Positions 22,601 through 32,655 of a stretch of DNA of 64,000 bases are shown here, one piece after another. Each line of letters begins with the position of its first letter. Position 1 is the stretch's first letter. Source of the stretch: Trametes villosa (Eukaryota; Basidiomycota; Agaricomycetes; Polyporales; Polyporaceae). The stretch covers positions 9,014,001 to 9,078,000 of the forward strand of contig PUDQ02000001.1 in assembly GCA_002964805.2 (NCBI GenBank), in the 5' to 3' direction. The position numbers and the translations under genes were made by a program. The notes under the pieces were generated by a model that was not told where the DNA came from, did no database searches, and saw nothing but the letters and a program-made list of their open reading frames with translations.

Positions 22601-24033
22601 AGAGGTGATTACCGATGGTATGTATGCAATATGATGAGCAGCGAACTCTGTCGGCATGCCACGGATATATTTTGAGAGTGCGCCAATGTATAGGTATATC
22701 GGCCAGAGGGATGCTGATCCGAATGAGGTTAGATGGGTTGCGTCCGACCAGAACATGAGCGGCAGGATGCCGACTTCGACTGTATCAGCGTCGTTCGGGT
22801 TGCGGGGCCTTTTCCGGATCTTCTCAAACTCGCGTTGCATGCGCTTCGTGTTGTACAGGTCTGTGAAGACCTCGACAGGATCAGGGGGGGTGGGCGAGGA
22901 ACTCGTGCGCTCGCTGCTGCTCTCAGACACCTTGGAGAGAGGAGGTTGCCAGCTGAGAACATGCGGAGTCCAGTGATACGCGCCTGCGAACCGCGCATCC
23001 GTGGCGACACCTAGGAGTACCTCGAGAAGACGTCGGTAGAAGAGGCCCGGGACCGTAGCTTTGGGTGCGTCGTTCTCGGATGTGTATGCTGCCTTAGTCC
23101 GAGGTAGCGGGATTTTGACAGAGCCCCGATGCCATCCATCGCCAGCCGAAAAGACACCATCCGGACCCGCAAAGTCGTCAAGCAGTTTCTGAGCTATCTG
23201 AGCACTGAAGCCCTCAAGGTCTGCAACAGAGAAGCCGCGCGAGCGCATCAGATCGATCAGGTTATTGAAATCCTCCTGGGACTTCGTGAGCGAAGCGTTA
23301 TGCCACCAGTCCGTGAACCGAAACTGTGTGCGGTTGGGGAATGGCCCAATGGCGGCGGGCTGCGTCTCGGAGTGAACCCCGATCGCGCTGTTCCTGGTGA
23401 GCCAGAAGATGTTCTGGTATCGAGGGTGATTGTCGGCGTCGGCGGCAGCTGTGTCGGGATGAGGTTCCTGGGTGACGTTATGGGCTTCGGGGTCGCGCTG
23501 TACAGGCACGGTATAGGTTCTGTATATACCGAAGTCATCCGGGTCGAGCTGCCACAGCTCCTCGTCCTCGTCGGGGACGTCCTCCACTGTTGGTGATTGA
23601 TACCGCATGGGCGAGGGGATGGCCGCAGCGTCTGGGAATGCCTCCGCAACATGGATAGGAAGCTCTTCTACGTTTGAGGGAACGAAGTCGTTGAATCGCT
23701 TAGGGACGCGTACGGTGCGTCCCGAGCGTGTTTGTGTTGGGACAGGAGGCTCTGGGGGCGGTGATGGGACCCGAGGCTGGTTATATGCATTAGCAAACGC
23801 CTCGCAATCAATGCGGAAAGGTATCATACCTCAGGTGAGGCAGGACGCTCAACAGCGTGTCTAGGCCGCTTGCTGGCCCGTTCTTCGCCCTCGGATTCGC
23901 TCGAGCTATCCTGGTGAGAGAACAAAGCATTCTTGAATGCTTCAAAGCGACGCTTGCACTTTAAACGATGAAGGCCGAGACCGATGCTGCTGTCGTAGGT
24001 TGCATTGCATCCTGGGGCAGTACATTTGTGCAT
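19686..24033 (-). CDS. Plavaka transposase (CACTA-related), one 2-nt frameshift
   Basis: Ten exons on the minus strand: 24033-23830, 23776-22613, 22560-22334, 22271-22027, 21966-21800, 21745-21640, 21579-21184, 21119-20781, 20688-20099, 20046-19686. All introns are GT-AG (52-92 bp) and phases match. The protein is about 1266 residues. It begins with a C2H2-like finger (CTAPGCNATYDSSIGLGLHR), then acidic and Pro-rich linkers. The Plavaka core follows: DWWHNASLTKSQEDFN, VPGLFYRRLLEVLLGVA, LPLMFWSDATHLTSFGSASL, CPCPRCL, FYELFVPDLMHEFELGVWKG, FKYHVLQHYADAIPECGTLD. The C-terminal tail is acidic. The exons total 3799 nt. The only break is a missing GC in exon 4 near 22,114 (KAR/DLVFKKGYS); restoring two bases gives a whole number of codons. 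It may therefore be nearly intact, or intact with a sequence error. Confidence 0.9.
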
Positions 24034-24334
24034 GGCTGAGAGAGAAGTGAAATAGATGAGGCCAAGGAGAAAGTCGGCGTGAAGTGCAAAGTCCCCAGGG
24101 TGTAGCGCCCGTGGACGCGACGCGCCTTGACCTCACGTGACCGCATATATCCACTCTCAAGAAGGTGGCGCGTCGCGTATTCAAGCTCCTTTGCACATTT
24201 CCCTGCGCTTTGTGAACCCCGCCCGCTATATTTGAAGGCCCGCTACTACTCCGCGGTGTTTTCTCTTTTCTACACACGTCCACCCGGAATTTGCAGCTAC
24301 CGTTCTCTCTCCTCGACCACTACCATCCCTTACC
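24034..24334. promoter_or_regulatory. shared bidirectional promoter of the Plavaka and DUF6698 genes
   Basis: Only 301 bp separate the two divergent start codons. A TATA-like ATATAT at 24,145-24,150 lies ~112 bp upstream of the Plavaka ATG. A TATATTTG at 24,227-24,234 lies ~108 bp upstream of the DUF6698 ATG. The near-symmetric layout suggests co-regulated transcription; this is inferred from sequence. Confidence 0.45.
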
Positions 24335-26162
24335 ATGGCTCCCTTCGCCGGCCTAAAACACAAAAAGATGAAGGCGCAGCCTGCGCCATCTACTCCTCTA
24401 TCACACACACACCACGACGTGCAGCAAGCGCCTCGCGCATCCACCCGCGCGCCGCTTGAAGACTCTGAAGAGCCACCATCCCGGGAGTCGTCTTCCAAGA
24501 AGCGCTCTCGCAACGAGGACAGTGCTTCCGACGTGTCGCCGCCGCCGACGCCACCCCCAAAGGCAAAACAAAAAATCCACTTCAATAAGCGTGTGATCGA
24601 GGCATATCAAGCACTCGATCACAAGGCTCAGTACGTCCTGCATCGTAGGATAATACCATACTAACCTTGTATTACCCCGCCAGGGAGCCAACTCGCATCA
24701 AGCTTGGCTTCCAGCACCTTTATGAAGCTGTGCGCTACTTCCCGCGCATGATCGGCCAGTATCCGGACTACGACTCAATACTCACCAAGGGACTTGTTCG
24801 GGAGTTTGCATACAGGGACCCTGAAGTAGCAGCAGGCATGGAAGTCGAGCACACGGAGGAATTGGAGAGGATGTGAGCGCATTCATTCATCTTTTGGCGC
24901 ATATATGCACTCAACGACTGCATATAGGATGTATAACCAGTATTGGGAGAGCTACGTATGCTACCCGATCATACGAGATTTCCTCCCAGGATTCTCCGAG
25001 AGTACGGCGTACCTGCGCCGTAAACCCGAGCTGGTATGCCAGATGGCCACTTTCGTGAGCATTCATGCTGTCATATGTCGGGGCCATCTCAATGAAGCAC
25101 TGACGACTTGACCTTCCGAGTCTAGATGCGTGCAGTCGCAGGAAAAGCCCGTTGTGACGACGCTTCCCGACTGAAGAAGCACATTCTCGAGTTCTGTCCC
25201 TCGCTCACCCCCGACGAGCGGGAGAAGGTCAAGCTGAAGACTAGACGCGGCTTCAAGCATCCCGCAACCGGCCGGTTGCTGTGCCCCATCAGACTCCTCG
25301 ACGTCTTTGACAAGAACCCGGAAGAGTAAGTGTGCAGCTCACATGCAATGACACGACTGACAGATCACTGTTTCAGCTTCTGTCGAGATGTTCGCAACCA
25401 CACCAAAGATGGCCTCAAGATCTATTCAACCGACTGGCCTCTCCTCTTCTACGACATGGACGCCTATCGCGAAGGCCACGACCCTGACGATCCGGATGAC
25501 TGCTTGCCCGGCTTCATGATGAGCCAGACCCTACTCGATGTACGTGTCACTCTTCCAGTGTTTTCCCGGGCCGACCTCTTCACTGACTGCTCAATACATA
25601 GTCTTACCGGTTCACTTACACCGGAATGTCTACAACATCTATCGCAGACTCGGCTCCCAGTGGGAAGACGAAGGGTAAACCACCGATTGCCCGTGTGTAC
25701 GATCAACAGCAGGTCACATTGCATAGCATCTGCTATGTCGCCGCACTGGTCAGTACCTAGTCGGCCGTGATCACGTTCACACAGCCCTGACAACGCGTGG
25801 TTTAGGCACGTTTTGCTCTGAACTCGCAACCCGAGTGGAGCGACAGCGACCTAGACTTCCACGGTCGCAAGTTCTTCAACGCCGCGCAGACACTGTTCAT
25901 GCGCAACGAGGAGCAAGCGAACGAACTCCTGGCATGGTGGAATGAGTGAGTCGCCACCTTTCCGAGGTGCTGGCGCCTACCACTACTCACACCAGAGATC
26001 ATGTGTAGTCAGGTCTATGGCGAGAGCCTTAGTGACCCTGAGGAGGCACCCGAAGTCGATACCGCCTTCACGCGCATGCTCGCGCGCGACGAAGCGCGGA
26101 AGGCTGCTCTAGCCAAGGAGGCCGCTACTAAGGCTACACAAGCGCCGCAAGCCGATGACTGA
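24335..26162 (+). CDS. DUF6698-type protein, divergent partner of the Plavaka transposase
   Basis: Eight exons: 24335-24630, 24684-24872, 24928-25054, 25126-25325, 25377-25539, 25602-25748, 25806-25945, 26009-26162. Every GT-AG junction keeps the frame, giving 471 residues. The first ~90 residues are basic and Ser/Pro-rich and suggest nuclear location (SSKKRSRNEDSAS). Then comes the conserved region: YESYV-like NQYWESYVCYPIIRDFLPGF, KTRRGFKHPATGRLLCPIRL, DWPLLFYDMDAYREGHDPDD, YRFTYTGMSTTSIAD, VTLHSICYVAALARFALNSQ, ANELLAWWNDQVYG. This matches what I know of DUF6698, a family multiplied in agaricomycetes with no known activity. The C-terminus is Ala/Lys-rich. Head-to-head placement with an almost intact Plavaka transposase suggests it is transposon cargo or a helper. 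Confidence 0.75.
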
Positions 26163-26600
26163 CGAAGTTTCTCTATGTGCCCAGGTTCGCGCCTTCGCTC
26201 TTGTGCGTCCTCTCTCTTTCGCGCGCCCTTGCTCTGGCATATCCCCCCTCACCGGCTCACCCATGCCCACGCTCTCTCTTCAGCGCACCCTAACTCTTGT
26301 GTGTTCGCCCTCGCTAGCCACCAGATTCGCCTTCGCTGTCGCTTCTTCACGCCGCCTTTGCTCTCGCTTTCTCGCACCTTCGCTCTCGCTCGCCCTCACG
26401 TATACTGCTCTCGTCCAATGGCTCTGTCAAAGCTCCCCGCGCCCGGTCGCGTGCCTCTTCTCGTCCGCCACCCCCGCTCTCGCGCCCTCAATTTTGCTCG
26501 TAGTACTCTCACCCACTCACCCCCTCACGCTCGGTCTCGCGTGCACTCAGCGGTTATCCCGGCGGCTTCTGTCATTCTGCTCCAGCGCGCGGTCCCGTAC
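26163..26600 (+). repeat. CT-rich tract 3' of the DUF6698 gene
   Basis: Strongly pyrimidine-biased plus strand (CTTCGCTCTTG, CTCTCTCTTTCGCG, CTCGCTCGCCCTCACG). Open frames here are compositional. It resembles 10,905-11,437. Confidence 0.5.
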
Positions 26601-27959
26601 CCGTAGCGATAGATTTGATCATTTGTGCTAATAAATCCGCTGTCTGTACTGAGTCGTGCGAGGAGCCCGCTGAAGCGGTAGAGCACCTGAGCCTGACGCC
26701 ATATCGACATGCGCAAGCTCCTGTGGGCTTGCGCGGACCTCCGCGGACGTCTACATGTTTGGGCACCAACGTCTCCAAGCTCCGGCATAATCGCGCGGGG
26801 AGTACGCGATGGCCCGCGAGACCACCGCGAGTGATCTGCTAGGGCGATCTAGACTCGCGCGGGCGGTTCGGTAGGGCCCTGGAGACGTGGCGGAGACCTG
26901 TAGACCTCCGTGCGACGATCTGTCAGACCGCTCGCAGGCGGCGTGTAGAGCTAGAGGTTGTCCTGCAGAACCCCACCCAGGTCGCGTAGCCTTGGTGGTC
27001 TATAGGCAGACCCGGGCCGCATTCGACTATCTCTGTAGAGCCCCGTTAGTTTCGCAGGTCCCTACATAGCGCTGCATACACATACGCTGTTTTGCTGATG
27101 AAGCAGATAGAGAGTGGGATGGAAAGGAATGGGAAGGGGGGAGCGTCTACCGAGGAGATAACCCCAGCAGGTGTGGATTGGGAAGGAGTGGACGTCTTCC
27201 TGGTCTTGCAGGAAGGCTGGGCATCTTGATAGATCTGGGGGCTCCCTGGATCGAGAGCGCAGAGCTCATAACCTGTCAGAATCTGTAAGGGAGACACGCT
27301 CAGTCGTCCGTAAGAGAAACAACTAGATCTATTATCTGTAACTGTAAGGGAGACACGCTACATACATGTGTGAACTATCTAAAAGGTACAGTAGACAAAT
27401 GAATGACATACCTCAACTGTCTGTAAGAGGAACAACTGAGGAAAGGAAAGAGAGAAGGCCTGCATGGTATGCTCTGGCTGGTGGCTGTGCTCGGATTATT
27501 TAACAAGTCCTGATATAGTAGGTATCTTATCTACGGTGCTTGTCCATTGCTCAGTGCATTACAACAGCAATTGCCTATATTGTGTCCCCTAGGGTTACGC
27601 AGGCACCCAGCAGTGAGCCATAGAGCAACATTAACAAGTGATCACAGTGGCTGTGTGGGTGATCTAGTCTCTAACCCTAAATTTTATGATGGGCTGTGAC
27701 CCTAACCCCAGGTTTGTATGCGAAAGTTGTATGTGGCGCCTATTTCAAATCTAATGATTTGTTGGCTGAGATTGAAAACATTTTCCCACAGGGACAGATT
27801 GACATTACATACTTTGGCTGGGAGCTCACCCCATAAGAAACAATTTATTTGTTCCTCATCAATTGTAACACTCATGTGAAATATCTGTGGTTTGAAAGTA
27901 CTAGTAGGAGCACTTGGCAAATTGACCAGTTAGCATCATAAACAAGAAAGCAGGCTGCA
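26601..27959. other. intergenic region without a supported gene
   Basis: The GC-rich part (26,640-27,060) has palindromic words such as CAAGCTCCTGTGGGCTTGCG. The AT-rich part carries a direct repeat CTGTAAGGGAGACACGCT at 27,283 and 27,344. No frame shows family signatures. Confidence 0.4.
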
Positions 27960-28215
27960 TCATTGTGAGAAGCTTGAATCAGTTCCTACCCAAAAACACC
28001 AGGTCTGTGGCATCACCTCCAACTTGTGATTATTACAACCAGGAAAACTGGCAGATTCAAATCAACCTGGTGTTGTCAGTGGGGCTCATTTGTCAAACTC
28101 AGATAATGCAGTTCTTTACAGTAGATATTCATTGTGCTGAGAGGTAACTATACAAAATATTATGCAGTGCCTCATTAATTGGACATACCAGTATTGGCCC
28201 TCTCCCCCAAGTTGC
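27960..28215 (+). repeat. dispersed AT-rich repeat, copy B
   Basis: Colinear with the two blocks of copy A (12,905-13,505) but without the ~340-bp insert. Shared words include GGCAGATTCAAATCAAC and TTGGCCCTCTCCCCCAA. Confidence 0.55.
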
Positions 28216-28509
28216 TTGATGGATGTTGTCGCGGAGCTAGGCCCGGCACGACAAGGTACTGCACACAACTAAGAAAACTAAAACAATCTAACTCCCGGGG
28301 TGGTGGACGAAGGTCTCACAACACCTGAGCGTAGATTCTCACAGCGAGTCTAGCCCAAAGACCAAGTTCACATTCAGAACATAAGAGTGAATACAAAACA
28401 AGGCTTACCTAGCCCAAAGACCAAGAGGTCAAGATGAGGGCTAGGGTCACTACAGGGGGTCCTTATATACTAAGCAGGGGGAGCCAAACATGTACAAATG
28501 TAGAGGGGG

Positions 28510-28744
28510 CCATCAGCAAAACACAACAACTGTCTGGGCTTCTGGAGTGTCTGGGGTGGGCGCTTAAGAGGGTAGCTGGGTGTCTGGAGGCTCCTGGAAG
28601 TGTCTGGAGGCTCCTGGGAGCTCCTGGAGAAGAGTCTCCAGGAGAACCCAGGAGCTTCCAGTCACCCAGACGTTCCAGCTACCCTTTTAAGTGCCCGTTC
28701 CAGACACTCCAGAAGCCCAGACAGTTGTTGTGTTTTGCTGATGG
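28510..28744. repeat. 235-bp foldback repeat
   Basis: The arms are inverted: CCATCAGCAAAACACAACAA then CTGTCTGGGCTTCTGGAGTG on the left, with their reverse complements ending at 28,744 on the right. Further in, GAGGGTAGCTGG pairs with CCAGCTACCCTT. Small size and no coding content fit a MITE-like foldback element. Confidence 0.65.
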
Positions 28745-28937
28745 GGTCTGTGCGCACAATGCACTCAACCCACAGGTAGGGGTCAGGTGATGTGTCACGT
28801 GATCTGTCTACTCTAACTCTAAGTCCAGCGCGTGCTAAGTATCGTAGAATGGCCATAAAAAAGCAGGAGAAATACGGAAAAATATGAAAAAAAACAGTGT
28901 GTCTAGTCGTCTCCACAACAGATGTCAAAAGCTTGCG

Positions 28938-29075
28938 TTAGAGCGTATTTGCATTGCGGTTATAACCGTAAAGCGCCAAACTGCAAACACAAGTGAAGCA
29001 CTGATTTTTGCGCGAGTTGGAGCAAAGTTTTGAACCGCAGTGGGGTGGTTATAACCGCTTGCAAATATGCTCTAA
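28938..29075. mobile_element. 138-bp MITE with ~30-bp inverted termini
   Basis: TTAGAGCGTATTTGCA...GCGGTTATAACC at the left matches the reverse complement of GGTTATAACCGC...TGCAAATATGCTCTAA at the right. No gene fits inside. The target duplication is unclear (flanks GCG and TAAG). Confidence 0.7.
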
Positions 29076-30419
29076 TAAGTGTCAGCCAGTGTCTAAGGAT
29101 AAGGAGGATCGGTAATGAGAAGATCAGGAGGACAGAGTCAGCAGAGAGCGTGGAAGTCGCTGTAAAGGAGGTAGCAGCAATTGTACTAGTATCTTTGAGT
29201 GCCCTGTTCTGGAAGATCTACCATACTAGATTCCGGGCCGCGGAGGGAGTCGAACATTGACCCTAACCCGAGTATAACCACCGTGTTCGGACAGTAGGAG
29301 CCTTGTGGCTGCGAGCCTCTTTGAATTCGCCATCATCGCCGTCACGGTACTGGCATACGGTTCAGCTCAACCGGTACATATGTTTGTTACCCCACTACGA
29401 GTCCGCTCCTCGAAATGCTCATGTCGCCTAAAGCATCTGAGGCCCTTGCTGAGAATTCGCAACACGCAAGATGAACAGGTGATGTCCAGTCCGTTCCGCG
29501 CCAATTCGTACTTGGTCTCATCTTTACCCACACGCGCAGAGGCCCTATCATTCTCGTAAGCCGTGGAGATTTTACGGAAATGAATCCCATTGAACACTTA
29601 TATACGTAGACAATTGACGAAGCGGAGGTAAGCCGGGGAGCTAGGTGGTGGAACAGGATCATCATCAAGCTGACCGGGTATGTGACACCGCCTCGCCTCA
29701 TAGTATCTCCTCGACCAGCTCGTACGTGAAGAATTGAATCCCGGTGCTGCCTTTCCTCATAATCGGAAGCCGATAGCCTCCACCGTCCTCGGATGAAGAG
29801 CCCTTGGTGACGAAGCTCCGGAAGCGGCTGCAAGACCTCCTGACCTCTCTTCGAGCGGGCGCGGAAGGTACTGCGGGTAACACGGAGGGTTAGAGAACGA
29901 GTCGGTGAGTAAGGAACCCTGCATCATATGAGTATGTGCGAGTTTCATCATGCAAAGTTTGGGTTCGATCCACCCGTAGCAAACGAATACTTATTGTGCA
30001 TGCCACGTGCATCAAGCTATGCTTAACACGCTTCGCCCCCGCGTCGTTGAATTCTACACGCTCCTGCATGCAGGAATCGTTCAGATGGTCGTCTATGATC
30101 GTGTTCCCCAAGTAGTTGGAGTTTGTAGGTCCAGGGTTGTTAGCGCTCGCGCCCCCTTCACCGTGAAGAGAGGACTGGGTTGAACGGAACGTTGGGCCAC
30201 GCTCGGTTCATCCTTCACTTGCTTCTCTTATCCCCCTGCCGTTCCCTCACCTCCTCCTCCTCGAGCTACCTCGCGCAGTGAGCACACCCTGCATCGAAGC
30301 CACCTATCGAGATCGACTAGGGACTTGAGACGCACTACAGCACCGCCATCGATACTAACCCGCAGCACTTCCAACAAGCTATCCCTCCCGCGTCCCCGTG
30401 CTCCTACCTCTCTCTTGCC
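29076..30419. other. intergenic region and upstream region of the next gene
   Basis: No gene is supported. A minus-strand frame ending at 29,698 (FRSFVTKGSSSEDGGGYRL) looks protein-like but has no partner exons I could join. The last ~200 bp before 30,420 are pyrimidine-rich, as is common in fungal promoters. Confidence 0.4.
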
Positions 30420-32431
30420 ATGGCTTCTGGGCAGCTCTCCCCCTTCCCCTCCTGCGCCTCCGGCCTGGGCTTCATGAACACCCCCGACTACCGCAGCGCC
30501 ACCTCCCTCCTCACGCCCACCGCGAGCGCATGCACCATCTCCTCTCTCGTCACGTGCGGAGACGGGGACTCCTCTAGCCACACCCGTTCGCGGACGAAGA
30601 CGATGCAGACGAAGGAGATTCTCAAGTCTCCGCAACCGCACCGGTTTCATCTTGTGCTCAGTGGGCGGCGGAAGACGCCTGAATTGCCCAGCATGCCTTC
30701 GCGGCCGAGCGCACAGCTGAGGGACGGACTCGGGGTGCCGGTGTCGCCGGGATTTAGTGACGCGGGAGAGGACATGGATCTACGACATAGAGGGCAGGAT
30801 TTCTACTCGCCCGGGGCGAGTCCACTCATGCCCCCGGCGGGCATCATCAACAGGGTAAGTGCGCGCATAATCTCTCCGTAGATGTGGCTCATACTCCAAA
30901 CAAGGGCGCGAACCTCACTCTCTCGCCTGAAATGGGGCACTTCCCGGTCAGCGACAGGCGAACGAGTGCCCATGAAGGGCGTGAAGCGTTACTGTCAGAC
31001 ACCATCGAGGTCGGCTACTCCACATTTACAGGCCCCTCCCGGCCGACGAGTACCACGTCTGCCTCATTCACGCTTGTCCACGACCGGTTGAGCAAGCATC
31101 TTTCCTCAGCCTCTGGCACAACGTACAAGGATATGTTTTGCGGGGACGGCAACCAGAAGAAGACCTCCTTCCGGCTTGTAGACGGTTTTACCCCAGATTC
31201 CCCTCTATGCGACGACGACCGCGAACATGTTGAGGATGCGGAACCTCTCGAGCTCCCTTCAGCGCCTATCGTCCTGCCGGAGCCCGCGTACGATGACATG
31301 ACCTACGAAGCCGAATCTATACCCAGCATCTACAGCGGCGACGTCGCCGCCACACAAACTAACACCTCACACCCTACCTCAAGCACCCTAGACTCCCTTC
31401 TCTCGAAATACGCCTCCGACCCCGCTCTATTAGGCTGCACCGACGATAACTCCCCCGCGCCTGCGTCCACCCTCGTCTCCAGCCCCTCCACGACCGCCAC
31501 CCCGCTCCAACCCGCGCCCGAGCTCGACCTCCCTTCCCCGTCGAAACCGACGTCCGCGCGGGACCGGCGTAGGTTCGCGCTCCGGCGGCAGGCGATCTAC
31601 GCCGAGTACGGCTTCCAGATCGCGCTGCCCGACTCGGACTCGGGCTCCTCCGTCAAGCTCCTCGCGCGCAGCCCCGCCAAGGGCGCGTCCATGCCCGCTC
31701 CCGCCCCCGGGATCAGGAAGGGCGGCACGCAGATTCGTGCCGCGTCCGCGTACGTGCTCTCCAGCGGCGGCTCACGCACCGCGCTGTCTGCGTCGACCTC
31801 AGGCGAATCTCGGTTAAGACAGTCTGTCGGTGACCCCAGCAACGACGCCGACGGGATGGCGCTCTTTGGCTCGGCGAACGACGTGGACAGGCTCGGGCGG
31901 CTCTCGGTCCAGGAGGACATCATGGCGGCGAGCCGGAACCCGCTCCTGGAGGATCGCGCGGGGCTGCGGACGAGCACGCCTCCGCGGCCGACGAAGCTGG
32001 GCTCGGTTGGAAAACGCTCTCATCTGGCGTACGATACTGGTGGCTCTCTGGGTTCTGCGTCTGTCTCTGGTCTCGGGTTCGACACTATCTCTGGTGCTCA
32101 CCTCGACGTTCCTTCTGACTCTGTCTGGCGCACTGGCACTAGCTCCATTTCTGGCTCTTGCTCTGGCAAACACTCGCAGCACGGCTGGGGTTCGGACTCC
32201 CCCTGGGCCCCTCTCCAGTTCGAGAAACGCCCTGCCCTAGTTCCGCCCACGCAGCGACTCAGGCAGTCGATGTGCATCCCCGTGAGCGCGTCCGAGAAGA
32301 GCGCGCGGCTGTCCGCGTGGGAGATCGACCACGGGCACCACCCGATTCTGCAGGACCTGCTCGACGAGGTGGACCGGGCGGTCGAGCAGTGGCAGTGGCT
32401 CGCGCAGCTCCGCGCGTACCGTTACGTCTGA
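30420..32431 (+). CDS. uncharacterised Ser/Pro-rich protein
   Basis: Exons 30,420-30,854 and 30,905-32,431 join in phase 0 through a 50-bp intron with a GTAAGT donor and an AAG acceptor. The nearer TAG acceptor would give a 27-bp intron and the wrong frame. The protein is about 653 residues, mostly Ser/Pro/Thr-rich and probably disordered. Two blocks look conserved: RRRFALRRQAIYAEYGFQIA in the middle, and a C-terminal helix DLLDEVDRAVEQWQWLAQLR next to the end. There is no signal peptide or membrane segment. I cannot assign a function; a regulatory or scaffold role would be a guess. It is convergent with the coilin-like gene. Confidence 0.7.
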
Positions 32432-32655
32432 GGGGCGGGGCTCTGCGGGCGGGGGAATGGGCGAAGATGCGAGGAGATGCGGGACGGAGGGGGCGGGTTT
32501 AGTTATCTGGATTCAGTTACTCACATCGGTAGTCGTTTTGTATACCATCTCCTCAGTCTTTGGCAGCATACATGCATGAGGGAATGTGCGCATGCGTTGC
32601 GACGCATACATGCCAGCATATACAAAGATTCAAGATAGCAGGCGCAGGCTCGGGG

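Noticed and set aside
19150..27065. Exact Plavaka element ends from CCTGTAGACCT words
   Set aside because: The shared words at the two sides are direct, not inverted, and no target duplication was found, so no boundary is claimed.
27670..27715. Telomere-like CCCTAAC words
   Set aside because: Only isolated copies occur (also near 12,312 and 29,260), with no array, so there is no internal telomere signal.
30855..30881. 27-bp intron in the 30,420 gene
   Set aside because: Too short for splicing and gives the wrong frame; the 50-bp alternative with an AAG acceptor keeps the frame.
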